Positions 36,546-46,124 of a DNA stretch of 64,000 nt are shown piece after piece. The stretch covers positions 372,001 to 436,000 of the forward strand of contig CAWBYA010000003.1 of NCBI GenBank assembly GCA_963792895.1, given 5' to 3'. The position numbers and the translations under genes were made by a program. Within the stretch, counting starts at the first letter, position 1. Every line of letters starts with the position of its first letter. This DNA is from UBA6912 sp963792895 (lineage in GTDB: Bacteria > Actinomycetota > Acidimicrobiia > Spongiisociales > UBA5794). A model generated the notes under the pieces. It made no database searches, was not told where the DNA came from, and worked only from the letters and a program-made list of their open reading frames with translations.

Positions 36546-37265
36546 TCACCGGAACATGTCCTCGCCGGCCGGCCGAACCAGATCGGTGGCCCGACCTTCG
36601 CCCGGTGTCCACGCCAGCCCGCGAACCACGGCCACCGGGATGCTCGTCGCCTTCCCCATGACGAGGTCGGCTGCGGCCGCAATCTCGTCGACGATGGCGA
36701 CTTCGGTCACGTCGAGGAGCCGGCCCGTCGCATCTGTGGTCCCGCGAAGATCCTGGATCGGATCGATGCCGGATACCCCTATCGCCACGTCGGTCAGCCC
36801 CCGACGCCATGGCCTGCCGAAGGTGTCGGTCACCACAACGGCGAGGCGCGTCTCGGTCGCGCGTTCGAGCCGGACGCGGATGCGGTGGGCGGATGCGTCT
36901 GGATCGATGGGCAGCATGACTGCCCGGTCGCCGGACACGTTGGAGCGATCGACGCCGGCGTTGGCGCAGATGAACCCGTGACGGGTGATGGCGATCATGA
37001 GGTCGCCCCGCCGCCTGATGACCGCTGCCGCCTCCGCTTCGGCCAGCGCCCGGTAGTCGGAATCTTCGGGGACCGCGACGATCCGGCCCTCCGCCTTCGA
37101 GATGATCTTGTGTGTCACGACCAGGATGTCGCCGTCGCGCACGACGAGCGGGAGGGCCTCCAACGCAGCGAGGATCACGGCAGCGACGTCGTCGCCCGGA
37201 GCGACCTCCCCGATCCCGCGAACGGGGATGAGCTCGAGTGATCCGGGTACCGCAGCTTCTGTCAC
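36546..37265 (-). CDS. cofE: Coenzyme F420:L-glutamate ligase (CofE/FbiB N-terminal type)
   Basis: It adds the first glutamates to F420-0, following the step of CofD. The 239-residue protein has the CofE core: IPVRGIGEV, DGDILVVTHKIISKAEGR, VVVTDTFGRPWRRGLTDVAI and DEIAAAADLVMGK. Mycobacterial FbiB has an extra C-terminal nitroreductase domain; this protein lacks it, as in archaeal CofE. GTG 37265 follows the CofD stop by 7 bases, so translation is likely coupled. It shows the organism makes F420. Confidence 0.92.
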   Translation of the reverse strand: MTEAAVPGSLELIPVRGIGEVAPGDDVAAVILAALEALPLVVRDGDILVVTHKIISKAEGRIVAVPEDSDYRALAEAEAAAVIRRRGDLMIAITRHGFICANAGVDRSNVSGDRAVMLPIDPDASAHRIRVRLERATETRLAVVVTDTFGRPWRRGLTDVAIGVSGIDPIQDLRGTTDATGRLLDVTEVAIVDEIAAAADLVMGKATSIPVAVVRGLAWTPGEGRATDLVRPAGEDMFR

Positions 37266-37272
37266 TGGGTCG

Positions 37273-38232
37273 TCAGCTTCCGGCCGGTCCCACGGTGTCG
37301 AGCAACCACTCGGCAAACCTGGTGGCCGAGGCGGCGTTGCCGATACGCGTGTCCGCAACGTGGATCCGCACCTCGTCGCTGAGCGAGACGTCGGCCGCGT
37401 CGCCCGTGTCGACAACGAGATCCGTCAGCAGACCCTCGTATGCGGCCAGCACGCCTTCGTTGCCTGCGGGGAGCCCTTGGCTCGCCAGCGCCCTGTCGGC
37501 CGGGCCGCGCAGCGGCTTGCCGCCGAAGAGGGGGCTGATCGCAACCACGGCGTCGTGCTCCTCGACGGCACGCCGTATCGCGGTGACGGCGATGATCGGC
37601 CAGACGGACAACACCGGGTTGCTCGGGGCGATCACGACGAGGTCGGCTGCGGTGATGGAGTCGACGACCCCGGGGCCCGGAGTGGCAGCCATCGTCCCTT
37701 CGAACATGATCTTCCTGATCTCGTCCTCGTGGCCTCGCATCACGAAGTACTCCTGGAAAGGAATCCAAGTGAGGTCTGCGGTCTGGATCCAGGTGCGCAG
37801 CGTGCCGTCGGTCGCGGGGAGCACTCGTGTGCCGACCCCGAGCTTCTCGGTGATCGACGCAGTTGCCTCCGACAGGGGCGTGCCCGCGTCGAGCAGCGTT
37901 GTTCGCAGCATGCACGTTGCGATGTCGCGGTCGCCGAGGCGGAACGTGGTGTCCACCCCGAGTCCCGCGAGATGGTCCATGACCGTGGACGTGTCGTCGG
38001 CCAGGCCCCACCCCTGCGGACTCGCCAACCCGGCCAAGGTGTACACCACCGTGTCGAGATCGGGGCACACCCGCAGGCCGTAGAGGTCATCGTCGTCTCC
38101 GACGTTGACGATCACGGTCAGGGAGTCGACCGGCAGAGCCCCCGTGAGGCCCTGTGCCATGCGTGCCCCACCGACGCCTCCGCTCAAGAGTGCGACGGAG
38201 AGATTGCGGTTTTCGCGACGTGCTTCCAGAAT
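37273..38232 (-). CDS. cofD: Phosphoenolpyruvyl-/lactyl-diphospho transferase of F420 biosynthesis (CofD/FbiA)
   Basis: It transfers the phospholactyl or phosphoenolpyruvyl group to Fo to make F420-0 or its dehydro form. The protein shows SVALLSGGVGGARMAQGL, NVGDDDDLYGLRVCPDLDT, MRGHEDEIRK and APSNPVLSVWPI, all characteristic. The N-terminal start is unusual: no ATG or GTG occurs in the expected place before LSVALLSGG. TTG 38187 would truncate the first strand; an ATT at 38232 is the only codon giving full length. A frame error near the start is the main alternative. The divergent glycosyltransferase begins at 38242, so the promoters overlap. Confidence 0.82.
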   Translation of the reverse strand: MLEARRENRNLSVALLSGGVGGARMAQGLTGALPVDSLTVIVNVGDDDDLYGLRVCPDLDTVVYTLAGLASPQGWGLADDTSTVMDHLAGLGVDTTFRLGDRDIATCMLRTTLLDAGTPLSEATASITEKLGVGTRVLPATDGTLRTWIQTADLTWIPFQEYFVMRGHEDEIRKIMFEGTMAATPGPGVVDSITAADLVVIAPSNPVLSVWPIIAVTAIRRAVEEHDAVVAISPLFGGKPLRGPADRALASQGLPAGNEGVLAAYEGLLTDLVVDTGDAADVSLSDEVRIHVADTRIGNAASATRFAEWLLDTVGPAGS

Positions 38233-38241
38233 GACGCCTCC

Positions 38242-41001
38242 ATGTCTGCTGCTCCAGCGGAAGCTCCCCCGATATCGGTGGTGGTGGCGATCGTCGCCGA
38301 CCATCTCGGAGAGCTCCCGGCGACCTTGGCCGCGGTCCGGCGTCAAGTGTACGAGCCGGCGCGCATTGCCATCGCCGGTGGCGATGCTGCCGCGCGCCGG
38401 GTGGCCACAGAGGCCGGCATCGAGTGGGTCTCGTCCGTTGCGGGTGTGATCGAGCGCGTCGAGCCGTCGATCAGCCACGTGTGGGTCGTGCGGTCGGGCG
38501 CCTTTCCCCGTCCAGACGCGCTGGGGGCGCTGCTCACCGAGGCTGAGCGTGTCGAGGCGGGGATCGCCGGCTCGAAGCTGCTCAACGACCACGACCCCGA
38601 ACGTCTCGTGTCGGTGGGAATGGCGACCGACGTGTTCGACGCACCGTACACAGGGCTCGAAGACGGCGAGATCGACGCCGGTCAATATGACGTCGTCCGC
38701 GACGTCGCAGCCGTGGGCGGGGCGTCGCTGTTGATCCGGCGCGACCTGGCGAAGGGTCTGGGCGGCCCCGATCCCTTGCTCGCCCCCGAGTCGGCGGCCA
38801 TCGACCTGTGCCAGCGTGCCCGGCTTCGTGGCGGCCGGGTGGTCGTCATCCCGTCATCCGAGGTGCTCGTCGGCAGCGCCGATGTGGCTGGGTGGAGGGA
38901 GGACGCCGGCCAGATTCGATCGATGCTGAAGGTCTACAGCCTCGTCACGCTGGCGTGGGCGCTCCCGGCTCGGTTTCTCCTCGGGCTGCTCGAAGCCATC
39001 GTGGCGCCCTTTCTCGGACGGTGGACGCTGTTCCGGTGGCTGACGTCGTGGGCGTGGAATGTCGTCCATTTGCCATCGACGTTGCGGGGCCGGGTCGCCG
39101 CGCGTCGCCACCGCGCCGTCGGCGACACCGAGTTGTTCCGCTTCCAGCTCAGAGGCTCCGCCGAGCTTCGGCGCTTGGTGGGGGAGACGGGAGTCCGGCT
39201 CCGCGACCGGCTCCCGGGCGACGATCGGCTGGGCTTCATCGAGCTTGGACGGGAGCTGCGGCAGCCCGCGTTCGTCGTCGGCGCACTGGCCGTTGGCTTC
39301 GTGGTCATCGCAACTCGCACGCTGTGGAACGGGTTCCCCGCATCCGGCTACAGCTTGCCGCTCCCACCCTCGGGGCGAGCCCTGCTCTCGGCGTACGCCG
39401 GAGGGTGGAATCCGGGAGGCTTCGGCAGCGTCGAGCCGCTTCCGCCGTTCCTCGGCCTCGCCGGAGTGGTGCAAACGATGCTGTTCGACAACGGCCCTCT
39501 GGCCACGGGCGTGCTCATGGCCGGTTCCTCGCTCGCAGGGGTGTGGGGAATGGTGCGGCTGTTGCGCACGTGGTCGATCGAAGCGGTGCCGGGCTTGCTC
39601 GCAGGGCTCGTCCTGATAGCGGGGCCCGCCACGAGGGCGATCGGTGCGGAAACGGGCCTGGGTACCCTCGTGGCGCTCGGTGCGCTTCCGTGGGCTTTGC
39701 GGGTGCCACTGGCGCGGTGGCCGAAGGCCAGGCGGGCTCAGATCGGCAGGATTGCCGCCGCGGGCTGGGTCTCGGGAGTCGTTGCGCTCGGCTCTCCACT
39801 GCTCGCCGTCGTTGCCCCGCGGCGATCCTTCTCCTCGCTGCCGTCACGCCGCGAGAGTCGGGGCCTTGGCGCGCTGCCGCAGTGAGCCTTGCCGGCTCCG
39901 TGCTCGCGTTGCCCATCCTGACGCCTTGGTTGACCAATGCCGACCTGCGCAGCTACGTGGAAGCCGGTGAGGCCTACTGGGAGCCGGGGATCATCTTGGT
40001 GGTCGCAGCCGGTATTGCTCTCGTCACGACGATGATCGCCGCCCCCAAACGTCTCGCACAGGTCGCCGGGTGGGGTGGCGTGCTCGCCGCAGGAGGCGGC
40101 TTCCTGTCGCGCACCGGCGACTTGGGCCCGGGACGTGAGGTGGAGCTCGCTGCGCTCGCTCTCGTGGCGCTCGGCAGACGCGATCCTGGTCGGTGCCACC
40201 TTCGAGGTCATTCGTCAGGTCGGCATCGTCACGGGTCTGCGCAGGGTTCTCGCCGGCGTCGGTGTTCTCGGAGCCTCGGCCGTTGCCGTGAGCAGCGTGC
40301 TCGTTCTGCTTCCCGGGCGCGCCGGATTGCCTTCCGATTCGCTGCAGCGCACCATCGGCTTCACCGCGGCGGCCACCGGTGACCCTTGGTCGTCGCGCGT
40401 GCTGCTGATCGGCCCGGCCGATGCGCTCCCTGGCCAGTCGCGCACGGTCCAGGGTGCCCCCTACCGGGTTGTGGCGGCACCACAGGCGGAGTTGTGGGAA
40501 GCGTGGCTCCCAACGCCACGCTCTGCGGATCTCGCCCTCGAGGCGGTGCTCGACAACCTCATCTCCGGTGACTCCTTCCGCGCAGGCGCCGACCTTGCCG
40601 AGTTCGGGATTCGGTGGGTCATCTTCACGGGAGAGAGCCCCTTGAGCAGCGTGTTCGATGGGCAACTCGACCTCGTTCCTCTTCAGGGCTTGCCGGCAAC
40701 CACGTATGTGTCGGAGGCTGAACAGCCCGTGCGGGCGGTCGCGTCCGATGGCAGCGAGTGGCGGTGGACCGGCACAGGGTACGAGGGCGAGCCGAGTGCC
40801 ACGGCTCGCGTCTTCGCTGCCGACGCCGCCAACTCGAGGTGGGAGCCGGACTGGGCGCAAGCCGCATGGGGGAACGAGCTCTCCGCTGCGGACGGTGAGA
40901 TCAGGTTCCGGGCGCTCGACTCACGCCGGTCGCAGGCCACGGCGGGGCTCGCGCTGTTTCTTCTTCTCCTCGTGGTGTCATGGTGGGGGAGGCGGAGATG
41001 A
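38242..41001 (+). CDS. Large membrane glycosyltransferase family 2 (frameshifted)
   Basis: The about 920-residue protein starts with a GT2-type domain (SVVVAIVADHLGELPATLAA, VGGASLLIRRDLAKGLGG) and continues into a long membrane region with many helices and an extracytoplasmic segment, as in large actinobacterial envelope glycosyltransferases next to F420 genes. Two breaks are seen: near 39817 (LLAVVAP continues as AAILLLAAVTPRESG) and near 40182 (ALVALG continues as ADAILVGATFEVIR). Each is repaired by one base. The stop overlaps the next start (ATGA at 40998). Donor and acceptor are unknown. Confidence 0.82.
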
Positions 41002-42377
41002 GGCGGCTGCTCCTCCTCCTCGCTGCCGTCGGTTTGGCGGCCGGTGCCGCAGTGCTGCCCCGCCCGCCCGCCCCGGACGAGCCCGACTTCAGTGGCGGCG
41101 CACTCGCCGACGACATCGCAGGCGCCGAGGGCAGCGTGTGGTATTGCCCGTGGATGAACGCCGGCGCGGTGCGCGACGCCTACTTGATGATCGGCGCCGA
41201 GCCAAACGTCTCGATCGAGGTCACGCTGCCCAGTCCCATCCCGAACGAGGTGGCGGATCGGGCGGCTCTCACCCTCACGGGGCCGGCGGCCGAGCCGCTC
41301 GAGGTGGCCTCGATCGTGCGTCGCGGTGACGCCCCCGGGTTCGTCGAGTTCGACAACGGGCCGGCAGCGGTGGCGGCGGTCGTCACCTCTGACACGGTGC
41401 TTGCCGGCGACCGCTGCATGGCCTCCGTCCCGAAGCTGTGGCAACTCGCGGGCGGGACGACGCGGCCTGGGCACACCACGATCCTGCGGCTCTTCAATCC
41501 GTTTCCCGAGCCGGCCAAGGTGTCGGTCGGGGGCGCCTCCGAGTTCGGGGAGGTGGGACTCATCGGTCTGACGTCGATCGACGTCGGCGGCCGCTCATGG
41601 CAGGACATCAACCTCAACGAGATCGTGCCGCTCCTCGAGGACTTGAGCCTCACCGTCACCAGCGAAGAGGGGTTGGTCATCCCGGCCATCGTCGTTGCCA
41701 CGGAGCTCGATGAGGCTACGTGGCCGGGCATCGGGCTCTCGACGTTGTGGGAGTTTCCCGTTGTGCGTCAAACCGGGTTGGTGCCAACGCTTGCGATATC
41801 CAATCCCGGTGACGTCGACGTCGACGTCGAGATCGACGTGTTCACCGGCGAGGGCAGCGTTCCAGCGGCACGGATCGTCACGGTTCCGGCAGGGCGGCCG
41901 ATGCGTGTCCCCATCGACGACCTCGCAGATCGTTTCTTCGCCATCCGGGTCCGGTCGACGTCGCCGATCGCAGCAGTGGTGACGGCCGAGGACGAGGCGC
42001 CCCAGGTCGCTGAGGAAGCTGCCGAGGAACCGGCGGGACAGCTCACGGCACGCATCGCCGGCACGGTAGGCAGCCCGGCGCCTGCGCTGCGATGGCTGCT
42101 GCCGGGACCGGGTGGAATCCGCACGGCAACATCGACCGTGTGGGTGCTCAACTCCCACAGCGAAGCCGTGACGGTGGCCATCCAGCCGTTGGGTGAGGGC
42201 GAGCTGGCGCCGGACAAGATCGTGATCGAGGCCGGCACCGTCCGGCGCCTCGTGCTGTCTCAGGAGGCGGGTATCGCCGGATATCTGCTGTCGGCGGCGA
42301 CGCCGATCTCCGCCGCATGGAGCGTCGAGTCGGGTGACGGTGTTGCCTTCATCGCCGGCACCTCGATCGATGAGTGA
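40998..42377 (+). CDS. DUF5719-like secreted or membrane-anchored protein
   Basis: The 459-residue protein begins with a signal or anchor helix (MRRLLLLLAAVGLAAGAAVL) and is otherwise extracytoplasmic, with beta-rich repeats such as LRLFNPFPEPAKVSV, LAISNPGDVDVDVEI and VWVLNSHSEAVTVAI. These repeated NP- and NS-centred strand pairs suggest several immunoglobulin-like domains. The family appears next to large glycosyltransferases in Actinobacteria. The start overlaps the previous stop. Function is unknown, plausibly envelope glycan assembly. Confidence 0.75.
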   Translation: MRRLLLLLAAVGLAAGAAVLPRPPAPDEPDFSGGALADDIAGAEGSVWYCPWMNAGAVRDAYLMIGAEPNVSIEVTLPSPIPNEVADRAALTLTGPAAEPLEVASIVRRGDAPGFVEFDNGPAAVAAVVTSDTVLAGDRCMASVPKLWQLAGGTTRPGHTTILRLFNPFPEPAKVSVGGASEFGEVGLIGLTSIDVGGRSWQDINLNEIVPLLEDLSLTVTSEEGLVIPAIVVATELDEATWPGIGLSTLWEFPVVRQTGLVPTLAISNPGDVDVDVEIDVFTGEGSVPAARIVTVPAGRPMRVPIDDLADRFFAIRVRSTSPIAAVVTAEDEAPQVAEEAAEEPAGQLTARIAGTVGSPAPALRWLLPGPGGIRTATSTVWVLNSHSEAVTVAIQPLGEGELAPDKIVIEAGTVRRLVLSQEAGIAGYLLSAATPISAAWSVESGDGVAFIAGTSIDE

Positions 42378-42765
42378 CGGCGCTCTCGTTCAGCTCTTGC
42401 TCGTTGCTGGGGCTGCGCTCGTCGTCGTCGGTGCCGCACTGGCGACCCGCGGATATCAGCGACCGACTCATGCCAAGGTGGACATCGCAGGCTTGGGATT
42501 GCCTTCGGGCATCGTGCTCTTCACGTCGACCGACTGCGCAACGTGCAAGGACGCCCTCGCCACCGTCCGCAGCGCCGCAGTTCCTGTCCGCGACGTCACG
42601 TGGGAGCTCGAAGGACAGCTCTTCGAGCGAGCGGGTGTCACGGCGGTGCCCCTCGTGTTGGTGATCGACGAGTCGGGGTCGGTGATCGACCAGATCGTCG
42701 GTGTTCCCCGGCGCCGCAGGCTGGCGCGTGCCGTCTCGGCCCTCCGCGGTGCAACTCCTCGCTGA
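42370..42765 (+). CDS. Membrane-anchored thioredoxin-like protein
   Basis: The 131-residue protein has an N-terminal membrane helix (LVQLLLVAGAALVVVGAALA) and a small thioredoxin fold with the redox motif CATC in LFTSTDCATCKDALATV and a cis-Pro in TAVPLVLVID. The N-terminal helix with cytoplasmic or extracytoplasmic orientation is not settled by sequence. ATG 42370 overlaps the DUF5719 stop, so it shares the operon. It may keep extracytoplasmic disulfides of envelope proteins in order. Confidence 0.78.
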   Translation: MSDGALVQLLLVAGAALVVVGAALATRGYQRPTHAKVDIAGLGLPSGIVLFTSTDCATCKDALATVRSAAVPVRDVTWELEGQLFERAGVTAVPLVLVIDESGSVIDQIVGVPRRRRLARAVSALRGATPR

Positions 42766-42803
42766 ACCGTGGCGAAATCCTTGGTTGCTCCGCCGGCGAC
42801 GCC

Positions 42804-42809
42804 TACCTT
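42804..42809 (+). promoter_or_regulatory. Candidate -10 box of a leaderless promoter
   Basis: TACCTT lies 6 nt before the ATG of the DUF3499-like gene and no Shine-Dalgarno sequence is present. Confidence 0.35.
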
Positions 42810-42815
42810 GCGGGC

Positions 42816-43040
42816 ATGACTTCATGCCTCAAATGTGGCGATCCGGCCCAGACGGTGATGAGCTTCGACTACTCGTCACGCACGGTGTGGCTGCGCGACC
42901 TGCTCGTCGGATACGACCGGTTCGTCGAAGTGCCGCTCTGCGAGATGCACGCCAATCGGATGGTCGTCCCCGTGGGTTGGGCTCTCAACGACGACCACAA
43001 CCTCGAGCCGCCCCTCTTCCTCGCCCACGGTGTTGCGTGA
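42816..43040 (+). CDS. DUF3499-like zinc-ribbon small protein
   Basis: The 74-residue protein has one Cys pair in CLKCGDPA near the start and a CEMHANRM motif, followed by VPVGW, which matches the DUF3499 pattern (C-E-x-H-A-x-R-x-x-x-P-x-G-W). The Cys and His residues could bind zinc. In Mycobacterium a DUF3499-type gene sits near phosphomannomutase and F420 genes, as here. Function is unknown. Confidence 0.72.
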   Translation: MTSCLKCGDPAQTVMSFDYSSRTVWLRDLLVGYDRFVEVPLCEMHANRMVVPVGWALNDDHNLEPPLFLAHGVA

Positions 43041-43052
43041 CGGGAGCCGACG

Positions 43053-43346
43053 GTGCCCATCGATCGTGAGGTGCTCGAAGCCGTTCGAGAGATGGATGAG
43101 CACGAGCTCCGTCGCCTCGTGATCCTTGCAAGGGCTCGGCTGGAGCGCCGTGGCGTTCCGCTGGGTGACCCAACGGGAACGAAGGTCAGCCTGCGCAAGC
43201 AGGAGGTGCGCTGCGGCAAGGCGACCTGCACTCGTTGCCCGCACGGGCCGTACTGGTACGCCTACTGGTGGGAAGAAGGCAGACGCCGCTCTCGATATAT
43301 CGGGAAGCTGGACGACATCCCCGAAGCCTCGGAGGCCGCCGGCTGA
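43053..43346 (+). CDS. Small protein with CGKxxCxxCPHGPYWY motif
   Basis: The 97-residue protein starts at GTG 43053, 12 bases after the DUF3499-like stop. The N-terminal half is helical and charged; the C-terminal half is the recurrent motif RCGKATCTRCPHGPYWYAYW followed by a basic stretch ending YIGK. This Cys-rich signature appears in many unannotated proteins and could bind a metal or nucleic acid. No firm function can be given. Confidence 0.7.
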   Translation: MPIDREVLEAVREMDEHELRRLVILARARLERRGVPLGDPTGTKVSLRKQEVRCGKATCTRCPHGPYWYAYWWEEGRRRSRYIGKLDDIPEASEAAG

Positions 43347-43408
43347 TACGCCGGCCCTTTCGACGTCGCCCTCTTCTCCATAGCCTGTGGTACAACTAGC
43401 CTCTCGTC

Positions 43409-45646
43409 GTGGCCACCAGCACGATGACCCGTCCCGAAACGCCTGCGTCCCTGCCGGAGACACGAGCGGTCCGCTGGGATCCGGACCGGACCGGCAAGAT
43501 CATCGCACTCGCCTCGATCGCCGTGCCGACGCTGTTGATCCTGGTGGTGATGTCGGGGATCGTCGAGTCGGTGAGGGCCGTCGACAGGTTTCCCTTCATC
43601 GATGTGGCCTTCGACACGCCTGCGCTGCTCACCGCCAACACGCCGACGGGCGGCGACATGGGCGCCCACGTCTACCTCCCGCAGTACCTCAGGGACACGC
43701 TCCTGCCGTCTGGGCGCATATTCGGTTGGAGCAATGACTGGTATGCCGGTTTCCCGGCCCTCTACTTCTACTTCCCGCTGCCCGCACTCACAACGGTGTT
43801 GCTCGACGTCGTCCTCCCCTACGGTGTGGCCTTCAAGCTCGTCACGATCATGGGGCTGCTCGCGCTGCCCGCTGCGGTCTACTACTTCGTCCGCGGCCTC
43901 GGCTTTGCGAGAGTGGTGTCCGGCATCGCCGCAGGGGTGGGCGGCTCGTACGTCTTCATGGAGAGCTTCAGCATCTTCGGCGGCAACATCAAGTCGACGC
44001 TCGCCGGCGAGTTCTCGTTCGGATGGTCGTTTGCGCTTTCGCTCGTCTATCTCGGCATGGTGGTGCGCGACACCAGGGAGGATCGGGGTTTCACCCCGCG
44101 GGCGGGAATCGTTCTCGCGCTCACTGCGCTCACCCACATCGTCACGACGCTCGTGGTGGTCGTCGTCTCGCTCCCGCTGCTCATCCGCCGAAAGGGGCCG
44201 GCGACGCTCGTGCGCTCGTGGCTGATCGGCTTCGCGATCGCTGCGTTCTGGGCCTTGCCGCTCGGCATCCGGGTCCTGCAAGGCATGACGTCCGACATGA
44301 ATTGGTCTCCGGTTCGGGGGCTGCTCGGTGACGGGTCGACGCCCGGAACCGTGGCGACGCCGCTGCCCAATGAGTTCATCCCCATTGCTGCGCTGGGATT
44401 GATCGGGCTCGTGTGGACCATGCTGCGCCGCGACGACGTCGTTGTGCTGGCGGCGATGACGGCGCTGCCGTTCATCGGCTACTGGTACCTCCAACTGCCC
44501 GACGTCGAGCTCACGAAGATCTACAACGCGAGGTTGTTGCCGTATTGGTACCTCGGGGTGTTCATATTCGCCGGGCTCGCCCTGGGCCTGGGCGTCGCCG
44601 CCCTGGCGAGGTACCTGCCGGGCCGAGATCGCTGGTTACCCATAGTTGCGGGGTCGGCGCTCGTTCTCGTGGCCGGCGGGGCCATTGCCGCCATCCACGA
44701 CGTTCCCGGGTGGGTGCGCTGGAACTACACCGGCTACGAAGGCAAGGCCGTGTCCACGGAGTACCGAGGTTTGATGGAAGCGGTGGACGAGCTTCCGCCG
44801 GGCCGCATCATGTGGGAGGCGAACAGCGACATGGGGCGTTACGGGACCCCGATGGCGCTCATGCTGTTGCCGTACTGGTCGGAGGGGCATCCTTCAATGG
44901 AGGGGCTCTTCTTCGAGTCGTCGCTCACGACACCATTCCACTTCCTCAACGCCTCCGAGGTCAGTCGGCGGCCGTCGAATCCGGTGCGAGGCCTCGATTA
45001 TCGGGGTCTCGACTTCGAGCGTGGCGTGCCGCACCTGCAGCTCTACAACGTCGACTACTACATCGCATGGACGGAGGATGCGGCCGGCCTGGCTCGAACG
45101 GCCGGGCTCGACGAGGTCGCGGCGCCTGCACCTTGGACGATCTTCCGTCTTCCCGGATCATCCCTGATCGACGTGGCCGCCTACATCCCCTCTGTGTACG
45201 AGGGTGACGAGAGCTTCCTCGACGCCTCCCTGGCCTGGTACGACGACTTCGGCAACATGGACCGCTGGATGGTCGAAGACGGCCCGGTCGACTGGCCACG
45301 GATCGAGTCCGTGACAGATCGTCTGCTGCTCGATGCGCCGTACGACCTCACCGGCGTCGAGGTGACCGACGTCCGGCTCGACGACCACCGAATCAGCTTC
45401 ACCACCAACGCGATCGGGGTGCCCCACCTGATAAAGGTGTCATACTTCCCTGCGTGGCGGGTGGATGGCGCGGAAGGGCCGTTCCGGGCGTCTCCCTCGC
45501 TCATGGTGGTGGTGCCGACGCAGGAGGACGTCGTGCTCGAGTTTGCCAACGGAGTGCCCGAGAACGCAGGCATGCTGCTGTCGAGCGCGATGCTGCTCGG
45601 TCTCGCCGGATGGGGTGCGCTCCGAATACGCAGGCGGCGGTCATGA
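43409..45646 (+). CDS. Multi-span membrane protein of GT-C or 6-pyruvoyl-tetrahydropterin-synthase-related type
   Basis: The 745-residue protein has a cytoplasmic N terminus, a first membrane helix, then an extracytoplasmic acidic site (ANTPTGGDMGAHVYLPQYLRD) and about ten more helices, which is the layout of GT-C lipid-linked sugar transferases and PF10131-like proteins. A long extracytoplasmic C-terminal domain (residues about 440-710) follows before a last helix and basic tail. TAGCCT at 43397-43402 lies 6 nt before GTG 43409. It is coupled to GtrA, which fits glycan decoration at the membrane. Confidence 0.72.
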   Translation: MATSTMTRPETPASLPETRAVRWDPDRTGKIIALASIAVPTLLILVVMSGIVESVRAVDRFPFIDVAFDTPALLTANTPTGGDMGAHVYLPQYLRDTLLPSGRIFGWSNDWYAGFPALYFYFPLPALTTVLLDVVLPYGVAFKLVTIMGLLALPAAVYYFVRGLGFARVVSGIAAGVGGSYVFMESFSIFGGNIKSTLAGEFSFGWSFALSLVYLGMVVRDTREDRGFTPRAGIVLALTALTHIVTTLVVVVVSLPLLIRRKGPATLVRSWLIGFAIAAFWALPLGIRVLQGMTSDMNWSPVRGLLGDGSTPGTVATPLPNEFIPIAALGLIGLVWTMLRRDDVVVLAAMTALPFIGYWYLQLPDVELTKIYNARLLPYWYLGVFIFAGLALGLGVAALARYLPGRDRWLPIVAGSALVLVAGGAIAAIHDVPGWVRWNYTGYEGKAVSTEYRGLMEAVDELPPGRIMWEANSDMGRYGTPMALMLLPYWSEGHPSMEGLFFESSLTTPFHFLNASEVSRRPSNPVRGLDYRGLDFERGVPHLQLYNVDYYIAWTEDAAGLARTAGLDEVAAPAPWTIFRLPGSSLIDVAAYIPSVYEGDESFLDASLAWYDDFGNMDRWMVEDGPVDWPRIESVTDRLLLDAPYDLTGVEVTDVRLDDHRISFTTNAIGVPHLIKVSYFPAWRVDGAEGPFRASPSLMVVVPTQEDVVLEFANGVPENAGMLLSSAMLLGLAGWGALRIRRRRS

Positions 45647-46116
45647 AGAACTACGTCCGGTCCCTCGTCACCCGGGAGGCTGCAGGCCAGTTCGTCAAGG
45701 TCGGCGTGATCGGCGTCTTCAACACCGTCGTCGACTTCGGCTTGTTCAACGTCTTCCGCGCGGCTCAGGTGCCCCGCAACTGGGCGATTGCCCTAGCGTT
45801 CGGCATTGCGACCTTCGTCTCGTATCGGCTCAACCGGCGATGGTCGTTCCAACTCACCGATGGGCACGTGCGGATACGCGAGGCTCTCAACTTCTACATC
45901 ATCAACGCCGTGTCCCTCGCAGTCACGTTCCTGGTCGTCGAGGCGGCAGACGTGCTTTTCGGCCCGCTGAGCCTTCTCGGTGAGAACCTGGCGAAAGTCG
46001 CCGCAGTTCTGATCATCCTGGTGCCGAAGTTCGCCGGCTACCGCGACATCGTGTTTCGCCACGCTATCCGGGAGCACAAGAGTGGCAACGTCGGAGCGGG
46101 CCTCGACCGGGAGTGA
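45643..46116 (+). CDS. GtrA-family membrane protein
   Basis: The 157-residue protein has four membrane segments and the family patterns FVKVGVIGVFNTVVDFGLFN, FVSYRLNRRWSF and a basic end. GtrA proteins are thought to flip polyprenyl-linked sugars. ATG 45643 overlaps the upstream stop (ATGA). It lies beside a GT2 enzyme on the other strand, so a polyprenyl-phosphate-sugar system is plausible. Confidence 0.87.
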   Translation: MKNYVRSLVTREAAGQFVKVGVIGVFNTVVDFGLFNVFRAAQVPRNWAIALAFGIATFVSYRLNRRWSFQLTDGHVRIREALNFYIINAVSLAVTFLVVEAADVLFGPLSLLGENLAKVAAVLIILVPKFAGYRDIVFRHAIREHKSGNVGAGLDRE

Positions 46117-46124
46117 GGCAGAGG

